From NCBI GenBank assembly GCA_022559845.1, contig CM040128.1:218535643-218599642 (forward strand): a stretch of DNA of 64,000 bases, written 5' to 3'. The notes beneath the pieces are model-generated. The model saw nothing but the letters and a program-made list of their open reading frames with translations, ran no database searches and was not told the DNA's origin. Shown here in pieces: positions 24,051-35,547 of the stretch. Each line of letters begins with the position of its first letter. Positions within the stretch are counted from its first letter, which is position 1. The position numbers and the translations under genes were made by a program. Origin of the DNA: Amorphophallus konjac (taxonomy: Eukaryota; Streptophyta; Magnoliopsida; Alismatales; Araceae).

Positions 24051-24290
24051 CTAGTAATCCATGACCACACACATCCGTGGACTATGAGAAGGAAGGAAAT
24101 GAAAGGTTAAGTACAAGAACATAGTGGTCAGTCCAACCAATGTTGACTCCTACAAGTCACTCAATAGTCAATCATTGTGAATCATCCATCCTGCGGTAAG
24201 AGTGACTAATTTGAAAATACCCTTTCATATTTGCACCTTTATCTTCCTCAAGAATAAATCCTCCAGCAAACAAAAAGCAAATGGCCAGAG

Positions 24291-27200
24291 CTATCGAATG
24301 CTGAAGTTATAGCATTTGAGAATCTGTTTCTCTCTGGTGGTGAGTCTATCAAGTTTGAGCTCATTTTCCAAACAGCATCTGGTTTCATAGAGGATTTCGA
24401 TTAGAAGCCTTGCATATCCATTTTCCTTATTCTCGAAGATTCGATTACATCTCTCCCTCCAAATCCACCAGATAGTGCATCGGAACAGGAGTTTGATCAG
24501 CTTAGTCAGGCAGCCTTTGGTGAGAAAATTTGCCTCAAGGGATTGTATCTCACATAAAAGTGAGTTCATCGGGCCCCTCTGAATATCAAATCTCTGTAAT
24601 ATTTCAGTCCAGATTTTTTTTGAGTATTTGCATGAGAAGAAAAGGTGGTCTGTACTTTCCTCAGCCCGTTTACAAAGAGTACACATATTTGCAAGAGAAA
24701 ACCCTTTTTTTTTTAATCAAGTCTATGGTTGGTAGCCTGTTATGAAGTGCTTGCCAGCAGCATAGTGAATGCTTGGGGCATAAAGGTCTGCCCCAAGCCC
24801 AGCTCTTCGGTTGCCATATCTGAGGCCTTTGCCTTAGTTGATTCCATGCAGAAGTGCAGGAAAATTTGCCATTGTCGTGAATCCAGATCAAGTTATCCTT
24901 GGGTTCTGTAACTAGAGGAATAGCAAAGATAACAGGACAAAGCAGAATCATGTCAATGGATGTTGGAATTGGAAGATTCCAAGTACCGTTACATATGAAG
25001 TCAGAGACAATATTATTCATATTAGCTCCCAGGTCTGGTCTGATCCTATCTCCATAAAGTTGGAAAATACTTTTCCCATTGACCCATGGAGCATACCACA
25101 TGCTAAGTGAACTTTCAGTGGAGATGGAAAATTTGATTTGTTTAAGTAACCATGTTCTCAATTGAAGGATACCTTTCCAAGCTGCCGAATGATAAGACTT
25201 AGCTTGAATGTGCCAGAAGTTACCTTTGGAAAGATATTTACTATGTATCCATTTGATCCACATACTGTCCTTCTTGTGTAATATGTCCCAGCATTGCTTC
25301 GCTAAACTAGCTTTATTCCAATCAGCTAGTCATCTTAGGTTTAAACCACCTTCTTTTTTTGGTCTACATATAATGTCCGAGTTGATCATGTGAAGAGCCT
25401 TATTAGCACCTGTTCCTTGCCAAAACAATGTTGTCAAAATTTTTTCAATCTCTTGAATTAATCCTGCAGGAAGAAGAAAAGCAGTAGACCAATAGATGGA
25501 GTAGGTGGATAAGATGCTTCTAATCAATTCCAGCCGTCCACTCTTAGAAAGGAGTTTCATTCTCTAAGAGCTAATTCTGTTTTTGATTTTCTCAATGATT
25601 GGTTGGCAATGATGCTTCTTTAAACCAGTGGAGATAAGAGGCAATCCTAAGTAAGGAATGGGTAGATTACCCTCATCCACCATCAAAGCTCTTTTAATTA
25701 CTATTTTGTCTTGGACCTTTGCACCGATGTAAACTTTGCTTTTGTCGTGGTTCAACTTAAGGCCCGACCATTTACCAAATGTTTGTAGAATGTTTGCAAG
25801 GTAATGAACTGAATCAATATCATTTTGAAGGAAAATAATTAAGTCATCTGCAAAAGTAATATGAGAGACATGGACTTCAGGCATCGTCGGAACCTTAAGG
25901 TGAACCTGGTGCACCGCTTCCTCTAGCAAACAAGTGAGTCCTTCCATAGCAATGGTAAATAGGTAGGGGGATAGTGGGTCTCCTTGCCTAATGCCGTTAG
26001 TGCTTTGAAAATAGCCTGTAGGGGATCCATTGAATAGAACAGAGAACATGCAGCTTTCAATGCAGCTTCTTATCCATTGGATCCAGTTGGCCGGAAACCC
26101 AATTCTCGTAAGCATATGATAAATAAAACTCCTATCAACAGAGTCAAACGCCTTCCTCAGATCAGCCTTAAGGCCAATTATCCTTCCCTTGTCTTGGGAA
26201 TGAAGGTCTTTAGTGAGATCATTAGCCAGTAGGATGTTGTGGGTAATGCTTCTACCTTTGATGAATGCAGTCTGCTGGGGACTAATGATCTTGTTAATCA
26301 CCTTCTGAATTCTATTAGCCATTAGCTTAGAAATCACTTTGTAGATGAAATTGCATAAGGAGATTGGCCTAAAATTTTCTAGGTTGTCAGCCCCTTCCAC
26401 TTTTGGGATCAACGCTATGAAAGTGTTGTTGAACTGTTTGTAGAGGTGTCCCGTTCTGAAAAAGTGAATGCAGGTGTTGATCACATCATTACCAATTATA
26501 TGTCATGTTGATTGGTAGAATTCCGCTGGAAAGCCGTCTGGACCTTGGCTCTTATTTTTTGGAGATTTGAAAACAACTTCTTTAATTTTTTCTGGAGTGA
26601 AAATAGCATTGAGAGTTTCTCTGTCTTCTTCAGAGAGACGCAAGGAAGGGTTGATGTCATGAGCTTCCTGGATATAAGATTGGTTCAGTAATTGATAATA
26701 GTAATCGATGGTGTGTTCCTTTACCTTGTTTATGTCATCAATAGTATTTCCATCATGATCTTTAAACTGTCTGATGTGATTAATTGTTCTTCTGGCCCCC
26801 ATGCTAGCATAAAAAAATTTAGTATTTGAATCACCCAACGTCAGCCAGTTCTGTCTTGATTTCCGTCTGATAAAGTTTTCCTCTAGCTCTAAAGCATACA
26901 GATATTCTTTTCTTGCCTCCTTTTCTTGGTGAATTCAGTCATGGTCAAGGGGACTATCATGAAGAGAAGTTTGAGCCTGGTGTAGGTTCTGCTTGGTGGT
27001 GGCCACCTTAGTTGGACATTACCAAAGGTGGTCATATTCCAATCCTTAAGAGCGATCTTGCAAGCCTTAAGCTTCATACAAAGGACATGTGGAGGAGACC
27101 CTACTACCGGGGTGTCCCATGCAGATGTAATGATGTTAAGAAATTCTGTATGATAGGCCCACATATTAAAGAAGCGGAATGGGAGCTTGCTCTTCATAAC

Positions 27201-27980
27201 AACTTTGTCTGTACTGATAAGTAGGACTGTATGGTCGGAGAAATATTCATTCCCATATTCAAGCCAGCTATCCGGGTAAGATGCAGTCCACTGAGAGTTG
27301 ATGAGACATCTATCTAATCTTGCCATGATTCTGCGATGAGCTTCTCCCCTATTAGTCCAAGAAAACTTATTGCCACAACAGTTAATATCCTCAAGTTGCG
27401 AAAGTTGAATGCACGGGTTAAACTCTTCCAACATGGACTCAGTCATCATACGCCCACCAAGCTTTTCATGGGGGTATCTAATTGTGTTGAAATCCCCAGT
27501 GACCATCCAAGGAGTATTGATGTTGTTGGAAAGACTAATGATGTCCCTCCATAAGCTGCTCCTGTCAGATGCACAGTTGGAAGCATATACACTAGTGATT
27601 ACGAATTCCCAAAGATTTAACTTGTTCCTACAGTGCAAATGAAGGAATTGACTGTAAGCTGCAGACAAATGAGCATCAATGAGATTATGGTTCCAAAGAA
27701 ACCAGACTCTCCCTGTACCACCGTACAGATCATTAGTAATAACATCAGCTTCTGGCCAAATGAGGTTTTTATAGTGCATAATATGGGCAGAGTTTATCTT
27801 AGTTTCAAGTAGGATAACCAAAGCAAAAGCTTTGGTTCTGATCAGAGTATTTAACTCTCTACATTTCTCCTTTTTATTGAGGCCTCGAACATTCCAAACC
27901 ATAGTCTTCATATCAAATAACTTGATAGAATAAGGTGTACATTTAGAAGTTTTTGGGCACTGAAGCTCGACCAACAGCAT
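24291..27980 (-). pseudogene. LINE ORF2: endonuclease, reverse transcriptase, zf-RVT (broken)
   Basis: The first part (27,980-26,889) is an APE-type endonuclease starting near WNVRGLN, with LLETK, GDFNTI and SDH motifs in order, so its active-site residues remain. The reverse transcriptase follows (26,838 onward) with FADD at about 25,850 and a zf-RVT tail containing CTLCKRAEESTDHLFFSCKYS-like cysteines and histidine near 24,650. Compared with the intact relative at 60,823-63,135, it has nonsense codons at 26,503-26,505 (TGA for Trp), 25,564-25,566 (TAG for Trp) and 25,330-25,332 (TGA for Arg). A run of ten A (T-run 24,705-24,714) replaces six and shifts the frame. There is another frame break between endonuclease and reverse transcriptase at about 26,880. 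It overlaps the end of ORF1 by about 38 bp. No RNase H domain is seen. Confidence 0.9.
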
Positions 27981-30274
27981 CTTTGCTCTTTGATCTTATT
28001 TTTTTCCTATCCATCTCATCCACCGCCTGCAGATTCCGGAAGTAAGATTGATTGGGCTTGTCATGGTTGTTTGTGGGGCGGTGTGGAGCCCATTGAGCTA
28101 GCACACTTACTTCGGATTGTTCCTCTGAGCCACACGTTGGACCACCACGAGTGCAAAGGCTTGAAGCTGTGGTAGGAGGTTGAACTTTTAGAACTGAGCT
28201 ATGGCCACACCCCCCTTCCACTAACTCATCATGCAAGACGCCACCAATAACAGAAGCAATAGCAGTTGGGGGGTCGAATGGCCCATCACATTGTGCATTC
28301 ACATGCTCATGTTTTTGGTGTTTGTGAGAAGCTAGGCCGATGGCATCACCAAGGACACAAGGGGTGCTTGTCAAGTTGTGGAGGTTGGTGGTCCCCCATG
28401 TGAAGTGGAGTAGGAAGCTCCACCATGGTGCGCTACTCCAAAATGAGATGCCTTAGAAAGAACCGATTGGGAAGGACAAAAGGTGGCGGCCCCTCCAAGA
28501 GGAAAAGAAGTGGAGGACGGTGGTGGGTCTTCAAGGGATGAAGGACCACTATTCAGCATGTTGCCACACCCCCCTTCCACTAACCCATCATGCAAGGCCC
28601 CACCAAGTGGCCCATCACAATGTGCATTCACATGCGCATGTTGTTGATGTGGGGGAGAAGCTAGGCCGATGGCAGCCCCAAGGGCTTTACGTGAAGGACA
28701 CAGGAGGCTTGGCATGTTGTGTAGGTTGGCGGTCCCCCCATGTGTAGTGGAGTAGAAAGGTCCATGCGCTGCTCCATTAAGTGGTGCCTTGGATAGAGCC
28801 GAAGTGGAAGGACAAAAGGGGGTGGCCTCTCCAAGAGGAAAAGAAGTGGAGGACGGTGGCGGGTCCTCATGGGAAGGGAGGCCACTATGTAGGTTGGCAT
28901 CATGATAACTTTGCTTCAAATGAAGGGCAACTAGTGGGTCTATAAGTGAAGGAGCACTATTAAACATGTTGGCGGCATCCACATCAACACTAATAGATGG
29001 TGTAGGAACACTAGCAGATAGTGTGTTAGATGTAATCACATGGTTGAGAACCTCTTGTTTAGAGAGATGCGAATCCTTAGGAGAGTTGCTGCCAATCCGA
29101 TTCTGAGTGGATATGGTAGTATGGCGGGCCTCAGGGTGACTCTCGAGCTCAGTACTCTGTGTCCTCTGATCCGCTAGGGTTTTGGGAGGTACAGAGTGTT
29201 GAGTTACAGGGGCACCGAAACCCTCCAGAGCACCATAGTCCTCAGACTGCAGAGTCTCAAAGGAATTATGAGTGTGTACACATACCTCAACGGAGTACAG
29301 CGTGCCTTTGGTTTGAATACCTGAACATGAGATTTTTTATTGCTGAGGACCAGTTTACATGCTCCATCTGCGTGCCCAAAGGAATAGCATGTAGAACAGC
29401 TTCTTGGCCTCCATTGATAGGTTACCTTAATTCTTCTGACATTACCATCAAGATCTTTATAGTGAATGAAATCAGGCAGCTCTTCTCTTGATGAGATCAT
29501 GAGGCAGGCCCTAGCATAAGCTAGTCTCTTGCGCTCAGCTGTTAATTTGTCCAGATACAACGGGTCACCCAAGATGGAAGAGATCTTAGCAATAAAATCC
29601 CGGGTCCAAAGATGGAGCGGGAGTCCATGGAAGGCCACCCATAAGGGAATACTCGTAAGACTGTCTAATTCCATTCTTAGATCAGGACTCCATCTACGAA
29701 GAATTATGGGGTGACCTTTAATGGTCCAAAACCCCTCAACCGCCCGGCGTAGATCCTCTTCAGAATCAAACTTGCAGACAAAAAAACCGTTTTGTAAAAG
29801 ATGTAGTTCAAAAGCATTGGTTCCCCATCGAGATTTAATGAATGAATGAAGAGGGTTGAATGATAATTGCAGGCCTACCGCGTACCCTACCAAGGCGATA
29901 GACCAAGTTGCTAGTAGATCCTCCGAATCGGCCTTCTCATAAACAGTGATCTTGACTCCATTATTAGTTTCTGGAGGGATGAAATGGAGATCTAGATCTT
30001 GAGATCCAGATGGGGCCTTGAAAAGGGAACTCCAAGTCACGGGTGTGGAAGAGATTGGTATGGGGCGCTTCCCTCTTGAACGAGATCTACCTCGCTGATA
30101 GTCATGAGATGGATACCTGGAGGATGTTGAACTGTGCGGTGGGGGAGGGCAAAGTGATGAGGATGAAGCGTCTGGCCCGCTGGCACCCTCAGGCTTGGCC
30201 TCCTTCGAGGGAACTCCACGTGGAGAACCCCCTCGAGCGCCTCCATCCGCAGAGCTTCTCTCTCCACCCAACAT
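27943..30274 (-). pseudogene. LINE ORF1: DUF4283-like RNA-binding protein with CCHC knuckle (frameshifted)
   Basis: The likely start is the Met of MLGGERSS at 30,274. After an Arg/Ser/Pro-rich region comes the DUF4283-like part (about 30,000-29,400), with GFFVCKFDSEEDLRRAVEGF and IPLWVAFHGLPLHLW. A zinc knuckle of form CX2CX4HX4C (CSTCYSFGHADGAC) lies at about 29,360. Past it the frame shifts at about 29,270-29,300, and the C-terminal part continues in another frame as a Pro/Ser/His-rich tail. A second shift lies near 28,372. The undamaged order can be read from the relative at 63,426-64,000. ORF1 proteins of this type bind the LINE RNA. The tail ends DEMDRKKIRSK, overlapping ORF2. Confidence 0.85.
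28200..28905 (-). repeat. Tandem duplication of about 355 bp in the ORF1 C-terminal tail
   Basis: 28,200-28,550 and 28,556-28,905 repeat one another: both contain CACACCCCCCTTCCACTAAC, GTGCATTCACATG, GAAGCTAGGCCGATGGCA and CCAAGAGGAAAAGAAGTGGA in the same order. In protein this duplicates the LVEGGCG, HVNAHCDGP and DPPPSSTSFPLG segments. The two copies have diverged by substitutions and small indels, so the duplication predates this insertion. Confidence 0.85.
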
Positions 30275-30414
30275 TAGGGTTTGAAATATTGCATATAAGC
30301 ACACAGAGAATTCTCAAAGGAATTATGAGTGTGTACAGATACCTCAGACGGCGTAACAACCATTAAGTTTGTCTATCAGATTCTTCTTCTTCTGTCTTTA
30401 TTCTATCATTTTCA

Positions 30415-33040
30415 TTCATTTTTATTTATATTCCCGATCTTGCAAATGGTCAAAATTTCCTGGCAAAAATCCGGCAGCATCTCCCCTAGACCCGGAGTGT
30501 CTGGGGGAAAGTGGAGGTCCGCCCTCTATGACGGACTCCTAAATAACGGGAGGCCAAACATGGCGACCGGCGGACCCAGATGGACGGAGACCCCGAGGGC
30601 GAGCCTGCGAGGGGTACTGATGCTCCACGGGCCTTCAATCGTAAATCCAACGAACACCCAAATGGACGTGATCCTCGAGGGCTAGCCTACGACGGGTTTC
30701 CATGTGTCCATAGATTATCCAAATTTGGACAATGTTTGCCAGTAAGGCAGTTTAATATTCACTTGTGCGAGTGATCGCTTAAAACGGTGTGAAGGGAGTA
30801 GTTTATTAGAATCTGGCGCGGTTGTGCATAGGTAAAGGCTAATACGGCGCAGGGTGGCGTTGAGGCTCTTAAACGGCGCGGGATGAGCAGTGCGCGTCGG
30901 GTTGGGCTGCGCCGAAAAGTTGTGGCTGACATCTCCTTTGCTTTGAGTGTGAGGTTAAAATGGCGGTGGAGTACCGCGCTGTATTAGGGCACATCGAGTA
31001 AGGCCGCATCGGATTAAGACATTTTTTTTTCATTCTTTTGAGCTGTTTGAACTGCAAGGCTATCTTTGTTGTTAATTGGATTAACTGGTGATTGAATTCA
31101 GGTCCAGAATGCCCTAGAGTTAGAGTCAAGACTTGTGCGAGGTTCATACTCAAGCATGAAGGATTGTCAATTCGAAACACGCCTTGTTGTAACTTGGATG
31201 GAAGTGGCAATCAATCAATTTGATCTGACAAAATTTGGGCGGCATCTCCCCATATCCAGAGGTTTGCAGGGGAGAAGCGGAGACATACCCCCGGGATTGG
31301 GGTTAGCTCCTTAACACCGGGAGGCCACGACGGCGACCGGAGGACCCAGATGGATGGAAACCCCGAGGGCTAGCCTACGAGGGGCACCAGGATTCCACGC
31401 GCCGAGACATATCAAAGGGACGGCCAAGAGGAAAGGAAAACCCTGAGGGCTAGCCTACAAGGGGAAAACAACCCATGGCCACCATTGTTCCCTTTCGGGG
31501 GTAGTGGATTTAGTGTTGGGCCGTAAGCCCTATCATTATTCACCCTTTGGCGGCCCATAGAGGTACATGTCACAGGAGGACAAGACCTTGACCCTCTGGT
31601 GATGCAGAGAAAGATTGGGGCGTAGGTGCCCATGGGGAATGTCCCCCCCCTTCCTGAGTTATCGGACTGTCATCCTCGAGAAAACAAAACATAGTATTGC
31701 GACCCATACACAGGGTAAGAGGAACGCAGTATTAGCAAGTTAGCATTCAGAGGGTTAGTAGGTTAGCATATGAGCAACGGAGGTTGTAAGAGGCAAACCC
31801 TCGAACGGCCAGCAGGTAACACACGAGAAGCTGTTTACATCAGAAAACCATGCACGCAGATTATAGGGACGGCCATGTTCTCTCTAGCTCATCATTATGA
31901 ATAGATGAACCATGGAGCAGTCCCAGAGATAGCCAGAGAAGCACATATGTATGTGCTTCTGGAGATAAAACCTCGATAAATGCGAGGGAGCTTGACGGAA
32001 CCACTCCAGTGAGAAGAGAAAACAAACCCCGAGGAAGGGGGGGTATAACCTTAATGTTGCCCTGGAGAGGACCAGGGCTCGTTCGGCACCGGTGAAGGAA
32101 ACCAAATGACAACACACGGAATGCTGGAAGTTAAATGCAACCAGAGAAAAGAGAGGGGACGCAGAGAAATATTGCCATATTCAACATCACACCATTATAT
32201 TATTAGAAAGGGGCCAATACAACGCACATACGGCACGGCATGACGTTGTCGCTCAGAGGCCGGCCACTGCTTACACAGACAGTTATAAAACCCCACTCCA
32301 GAGGAGGAGAAAGCAGAGGGACAAAGAACAAAATGGGCTCATATCATCGCTCCTCCGACTATGTTCATCTACAGAGATGCTGCAAAGAGAAATAGAAAGG
32401 GGTGGCTGGGAGAAATCGTCGGAACCCACCTAAAACCTTCATTGCAGAAAATAGAGTATCAGAAAAGGGGGCTTCTCTCTCCGGCTTCGGGCTTCTCCAG
32501 ACAGACGGACAGGAGAGATGGTGGCTCTCTAGCATGCTCTCAGGAATACCCCTTTCTTCTTCCCCAATCCACTCTTCTTCTTTTCTTCGATTGCCCCTCT
32601 CAGCGTATCTCTCTCCTTCTCTCTATATATCTGATTGGCTTAAATAGCATGTGATAGGCGTGACTCCACCCGGCACGGAGAGTGCGCGCGGGATATGGGG
32701 GGCGCCATTGCATTTGCGCACCGAGTAAGGGGGCGACGGGAAGTGGAGCACGCCGGTTAAAGGAGCGTGTCGGGTTAGCTTACCTCATCGGATTTGCTTG
32801 GGTATGAGTCAGACTGTGGGCCTCGGACTGGCTCCGGGCGTTGTCCTGTTCTTTCATGTCATCGCCGCTTCGTAAAATCACTACGAGAAATATTAGTAAC
32901 CTTCGGGGCACTGAACGGCCAGTTCCGGAACCGTTTATGCCTTTGGTCCGGACACCCGGGTTTTCCGCTGGCATTGCCTTCGGCACAGTGGTTTTTTTAG
33001 CGACCCAAACTCCAGATACCGGGAAAGGAACCCGATACCA
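30415..33040. other. Right part of the outer element: direct repeats, possible promoter, no recognisable gene
   Basis: A segment of about 230 bp occurs twice, near 30,450-30,640 and 31,240-31,410 (shared CGGACCCAGATGGA-like and GGGAGGCCA-A-GGCGACCGG phrases). A 24-27 bp motif around GAGGGCTAGCCTACGAGGGG is found four times, at about 30,593, 30,680, 31,361 and 31,443. Further on lie several GGCGCGG/GGCGCAG words and a possible TATA box at 32,284. Reading frames such as 32,361-32,654 show no family signature. This is probably leader or untranslated sequence of the outer element. Confidence 0.4.
32284..32290 (+). promoter_or_regulatory. Possible TATA box
   Basis: TATAAAA in CAGTTATAAAACCCCACTCC. 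The position suggests a promoter for a transcript running toward the palindromic LTR pair, but nothing downstream confirms it. Confidence 0.3.
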
Positions 33041-33063
33041 TTCGAATCCTAGTCCGCCGCCCA
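33041..33063 (-). promoter_or_regulatory. Possible primer-binding site next to the left LTR
   Basis: On the - strand the LTR would end ...GCTCA and be followed by TGGGCGGCGGACTAGGATTC and then GAA. It starts TGG and contains the inverse of a tRNA T-loop (TTCGAATCC), so it could pair with about 23 nt of a tRNA 3' end. I cannot name the tRNA. The same string with one change follows the right LTR at 38,363. Confidence 0.35.
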
Positions 33064-34394
33064 TGAGCTGGGGCTCGGAAGGGTTAGAAAGGAGTGTGGA
33101 GGTAAAAGGAAATAGGAAATAAAGTAGGAAAATTCAACAATTAACAGAAGTAAATAAACTAACTACAATAGAGTCCAATCCAACAGAAAGTACAGTCTAA
33201 GGCAGGAAATGTACCCAACGCCAAGTGAACACTCGGCCCGACAAGCTGGTGACTAAGAACCTCAACACAGCACCCTCGAACCCCGAGGAAGAACCGCTGC
33301 ACCTGAAATGTAGGGGTGAGCCTCCAGTCACTGGCTCAGTAGGGGTCCCGTGGAACCCCAACAATAAACAGCGGTAGCACGGAAAGTAGCAACAGTAGAA
33401 ACAACAGTAACAGCAGGAATAGCAAATCGGTGACCGGTAAAAACTCGGCACTACAGCTACTCCTACCGAAACGAAACTCAACACCCCGATCCCACAGTCG
33501 GGGGACCACCAGGCAACGAACCACCCTAGTCACGCTACTAGGAAAACACCACGACACCTCTGTCGTGGAGGCCTGTCCTGACAGATAAAGGCCCACACCA
33601 AAACCAAGCGGTCTAGTACACAGTCACGACCTCGCCGTCGTGAACTCTACATCATCTAGGGGAAAGCCCTCGGTGATGCTCACCAGAACCCTAGACCTCG
33701 GCATCGGGAAAACACTCGGAACTCCATGCAAGACCACGTCTCGCAGACGTGCAGCGGAACTCAACTCACGAGAAAACTCACGTCATGTGACGGGAGCATT
33801 GCCCACTAGAAGCAAGACCGGATGCATCCACTGACGACTTAGTCCGTGCCTCAAGCCATCGAGATAATCCCTCGTCCAAGGGATACACGGAAAACCTCCA
33901 GCCCCAAGCTGGTTGACTGGACTCACAGTTTGAGGCCACATGCACAGCCCACACTGAAACCACCTTCAGAAGAAACTCACGACGTGCGGGAATAACCCAC
34001 CGCACACATGCCGATACACGACGACTCGTTCTAGCGAGAACACAAAAGCCCGAAACACATGGGGTCACACGGACCCACCAAACCCACGGGGACGCTATTC
34101 GAGGTAACACGGCACCTCCAAGCACCCCAAAACACGGACACAGAACCCACAGGGTTTCCGGGACATCCACGAGACCGAAGGTCGATCACTAGGTCACAAC
34201 CGGGTCTACCGGGGGTCAACACAACGCAACCGGAACGCAAGAGGGTCACCCGGACCCTTAAACCCACGGGGACACTAATCGAGGTAACACGATATCCCCC
34301 AGATCATGAAGAATCACTCGGACACCTCTCCCGCTAATCCGTATCGCATACGGACACCTCGGGACAAGGGGATACAAAACACGATGACCCGGGA

Positions 34395-34610
34395 CCTCAC
34401 TGGGCTGGGCGGCCACCAATTGGGCCGCCCAGAGGGCTGGGCTGCCAGCCCGAGGGCCGCCCAGTCCAGGGCCTCCCCAGAGGGCGGCCATCCTGCTGGT
34501 CGCCCACTCCCCTGGGCGGCCAGACCTGTGGCCGCCCAGTGACTTGGGCGGCCAGGGTCATGGCCGCCCAGACCAGGGCACCGGTGGCCACAGAAGTGGC
34601 CGCCTCCTGC
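34395..34610. repeat. Block of interspersed GGGCGGCC / GGCCGCCC palindromic motifs, left arm
   Basis: More than a dozen copies of GGCGGCCA or its inverse TGGCCGCC, in alternating orientation, with CTGGGC and CCAGG spacers of uneven length. The matching block in the right arm is at 36,285-36,495. The related LTR at 16,188-18,671 has GTCGAC-type palindromes at the same place. Confidence 0.7.
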
Positions 34611-35160
34611 GTTCACCCGCGGATGGGCCAAACTCCGCCGTGAGTTCGGTTCCATGCCCCAATCACCCTCAGGTGAAGGGGAAAACAAGGGGAATTCATC
34701 CCCGGACATTCCCACAACCCAAAAACCCAACTCAAACCACGATCGAGCCTCGAATCGGTCGAAAACCGCCGCTCACCCCAAATATGCGATTTTAACCCCG
34801 GCGTGAAATAAACCCCGCTCGGCTCACCTAGGCCTACCAAAATCGCTAGAAAGGAAGTACAAGGGCTAAGGATCCATCCCCCTCCCTCCGCTGAAGATTC
34901 CACGTGTCGTGAACGCCGTTCCACGCGAAAACGCCCACGAAACCCCCACCGGCTCACGAACGTGCCCCCGAGCTTCCTCGCGCCACCACGCCTCCATCCT
35001 CGCTCCGTCAACGCCGCTCCTCGCCCCACGAACATCGCCACCTCGCCCTCGTCCGTATCCGTTGGCCGCCCGGAGAGAAAAGTGGGGGAGGGGAGAGAAC
35101 GCAAGAGAGTGAAGAGAGAGGGAGAGAGTGAGAGAGATGAGAGGAGAGAGAGGGGGGTGA

Positions 35161-35170
35161 TATTTATATA
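35161..35170 (-). promoter_or_regulatory. TATA box of the left-arm LTR
   Basis: TATATAAATA on the - strand (TTTGCTATATAAATATC), followed by CCCCCCTCTCTCTC. It has the same arrangement as the right arm at 35,726. Confidence 0.6.
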
Positions 35171-35369
35171 GCAAATCTAGAAAATAGCAAAAATAAGGAA
35201 AAATACTCCCCACGATCCTCGAAAAACGTACAACGCAGTGGTAACGTCCCGGGGTCGGAGAACACAACGCTTCACCTGACATGGGGTTCAAAAGATCCGA
35301 TAGACAAAAACATGCGTAAAACCCAAAACCCGACTTAACGCCCCGGGTTTTCAGATATTTCTCGTATCA

Positions 35370-35547
35370 GGATCCATGGGTTTCGGATCATCTTCTCGCG
35401 GGTTGTGGATCGTGTCCGAGTGAGCTTCGGGCTTTTTATACCGGATTGTCGGACCCATTAGTGGTGTACCTGTGAATTTCCTTGGGTCCGTGGCGTTGTG
35501 GGGAGCGCGCCGGTAATTTTTTGGAATTTTCTGAGCGCCCTTGTGGC
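35370..35547. other. Spacer of the LTR palindrome
   Basis: About 180 bp between the TG start of the left LTR and the first recognisable homology of the right LTR (GTCGCATTTTGGGTTTTACG). It starts GGATCCATGGGTTTCGGATC and contains no feature I recognise. It has no purine tract in the sense expected just upstream of a 3' LTR. Confidence 0.5.

Larger units (their letters stand above)
23955..30414 (-). mobile_element. Near full-length LINE (L1-type, plant), 6.4 kb, inactive
   Basis: On the - strand it has a 5' leader, ORF1 (DUF4283-like region and a CCHC knuckle), ORF2 (endonuclease, reverse transcriptase, zf-RVT), a 3' UTR with a palindromic hairpin, and a poly(A) tail (T-run 23,955-23,962). 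A target duplication TTCATTTTT (23,951-23,959 and 30,415-30,423) is possible, but it lies in low-complexity sequence. Frameshifts and nonsense codons in both ORFs show that it is dead. It lies inside the outer element at an AT-rich site. Confidence 0.88.
33064..35369 (-). mobile_element. Long LTR, left arm of the palindrome, with an internal deletion of about 0.56 kb
   Basis: On the - strand it runs from TGATACGAGAAATATCTG at 35,369 to ...GCTCA at 33,064. Its promoter is TATATAAATA at 35,161-35,170 (inverse), followed by a GA/CT-rich leader. A block dense in GGGCGGCC/GGCCGCCC lies at 34,400-34,610. It matches the right arm at roughly nine bases in ten by eye. About 0.56 kb present in the right arm (about 37,040-37,575) and in the copy at 16,188 is missing near 33,865, between short CTTG..AG repeats. 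Reading frames are compositional: Leu/Val-rich strings recur in different frames in the two arms. Confidence 0.8.

Noticed and set aside
28520..28747. Frame on the + strand through the LINE ORF1 tail, rich in His and Pro
   Set aside because: It is antisense to the duplicated ORF1 tail, whose own frame matches the other LINE copy.
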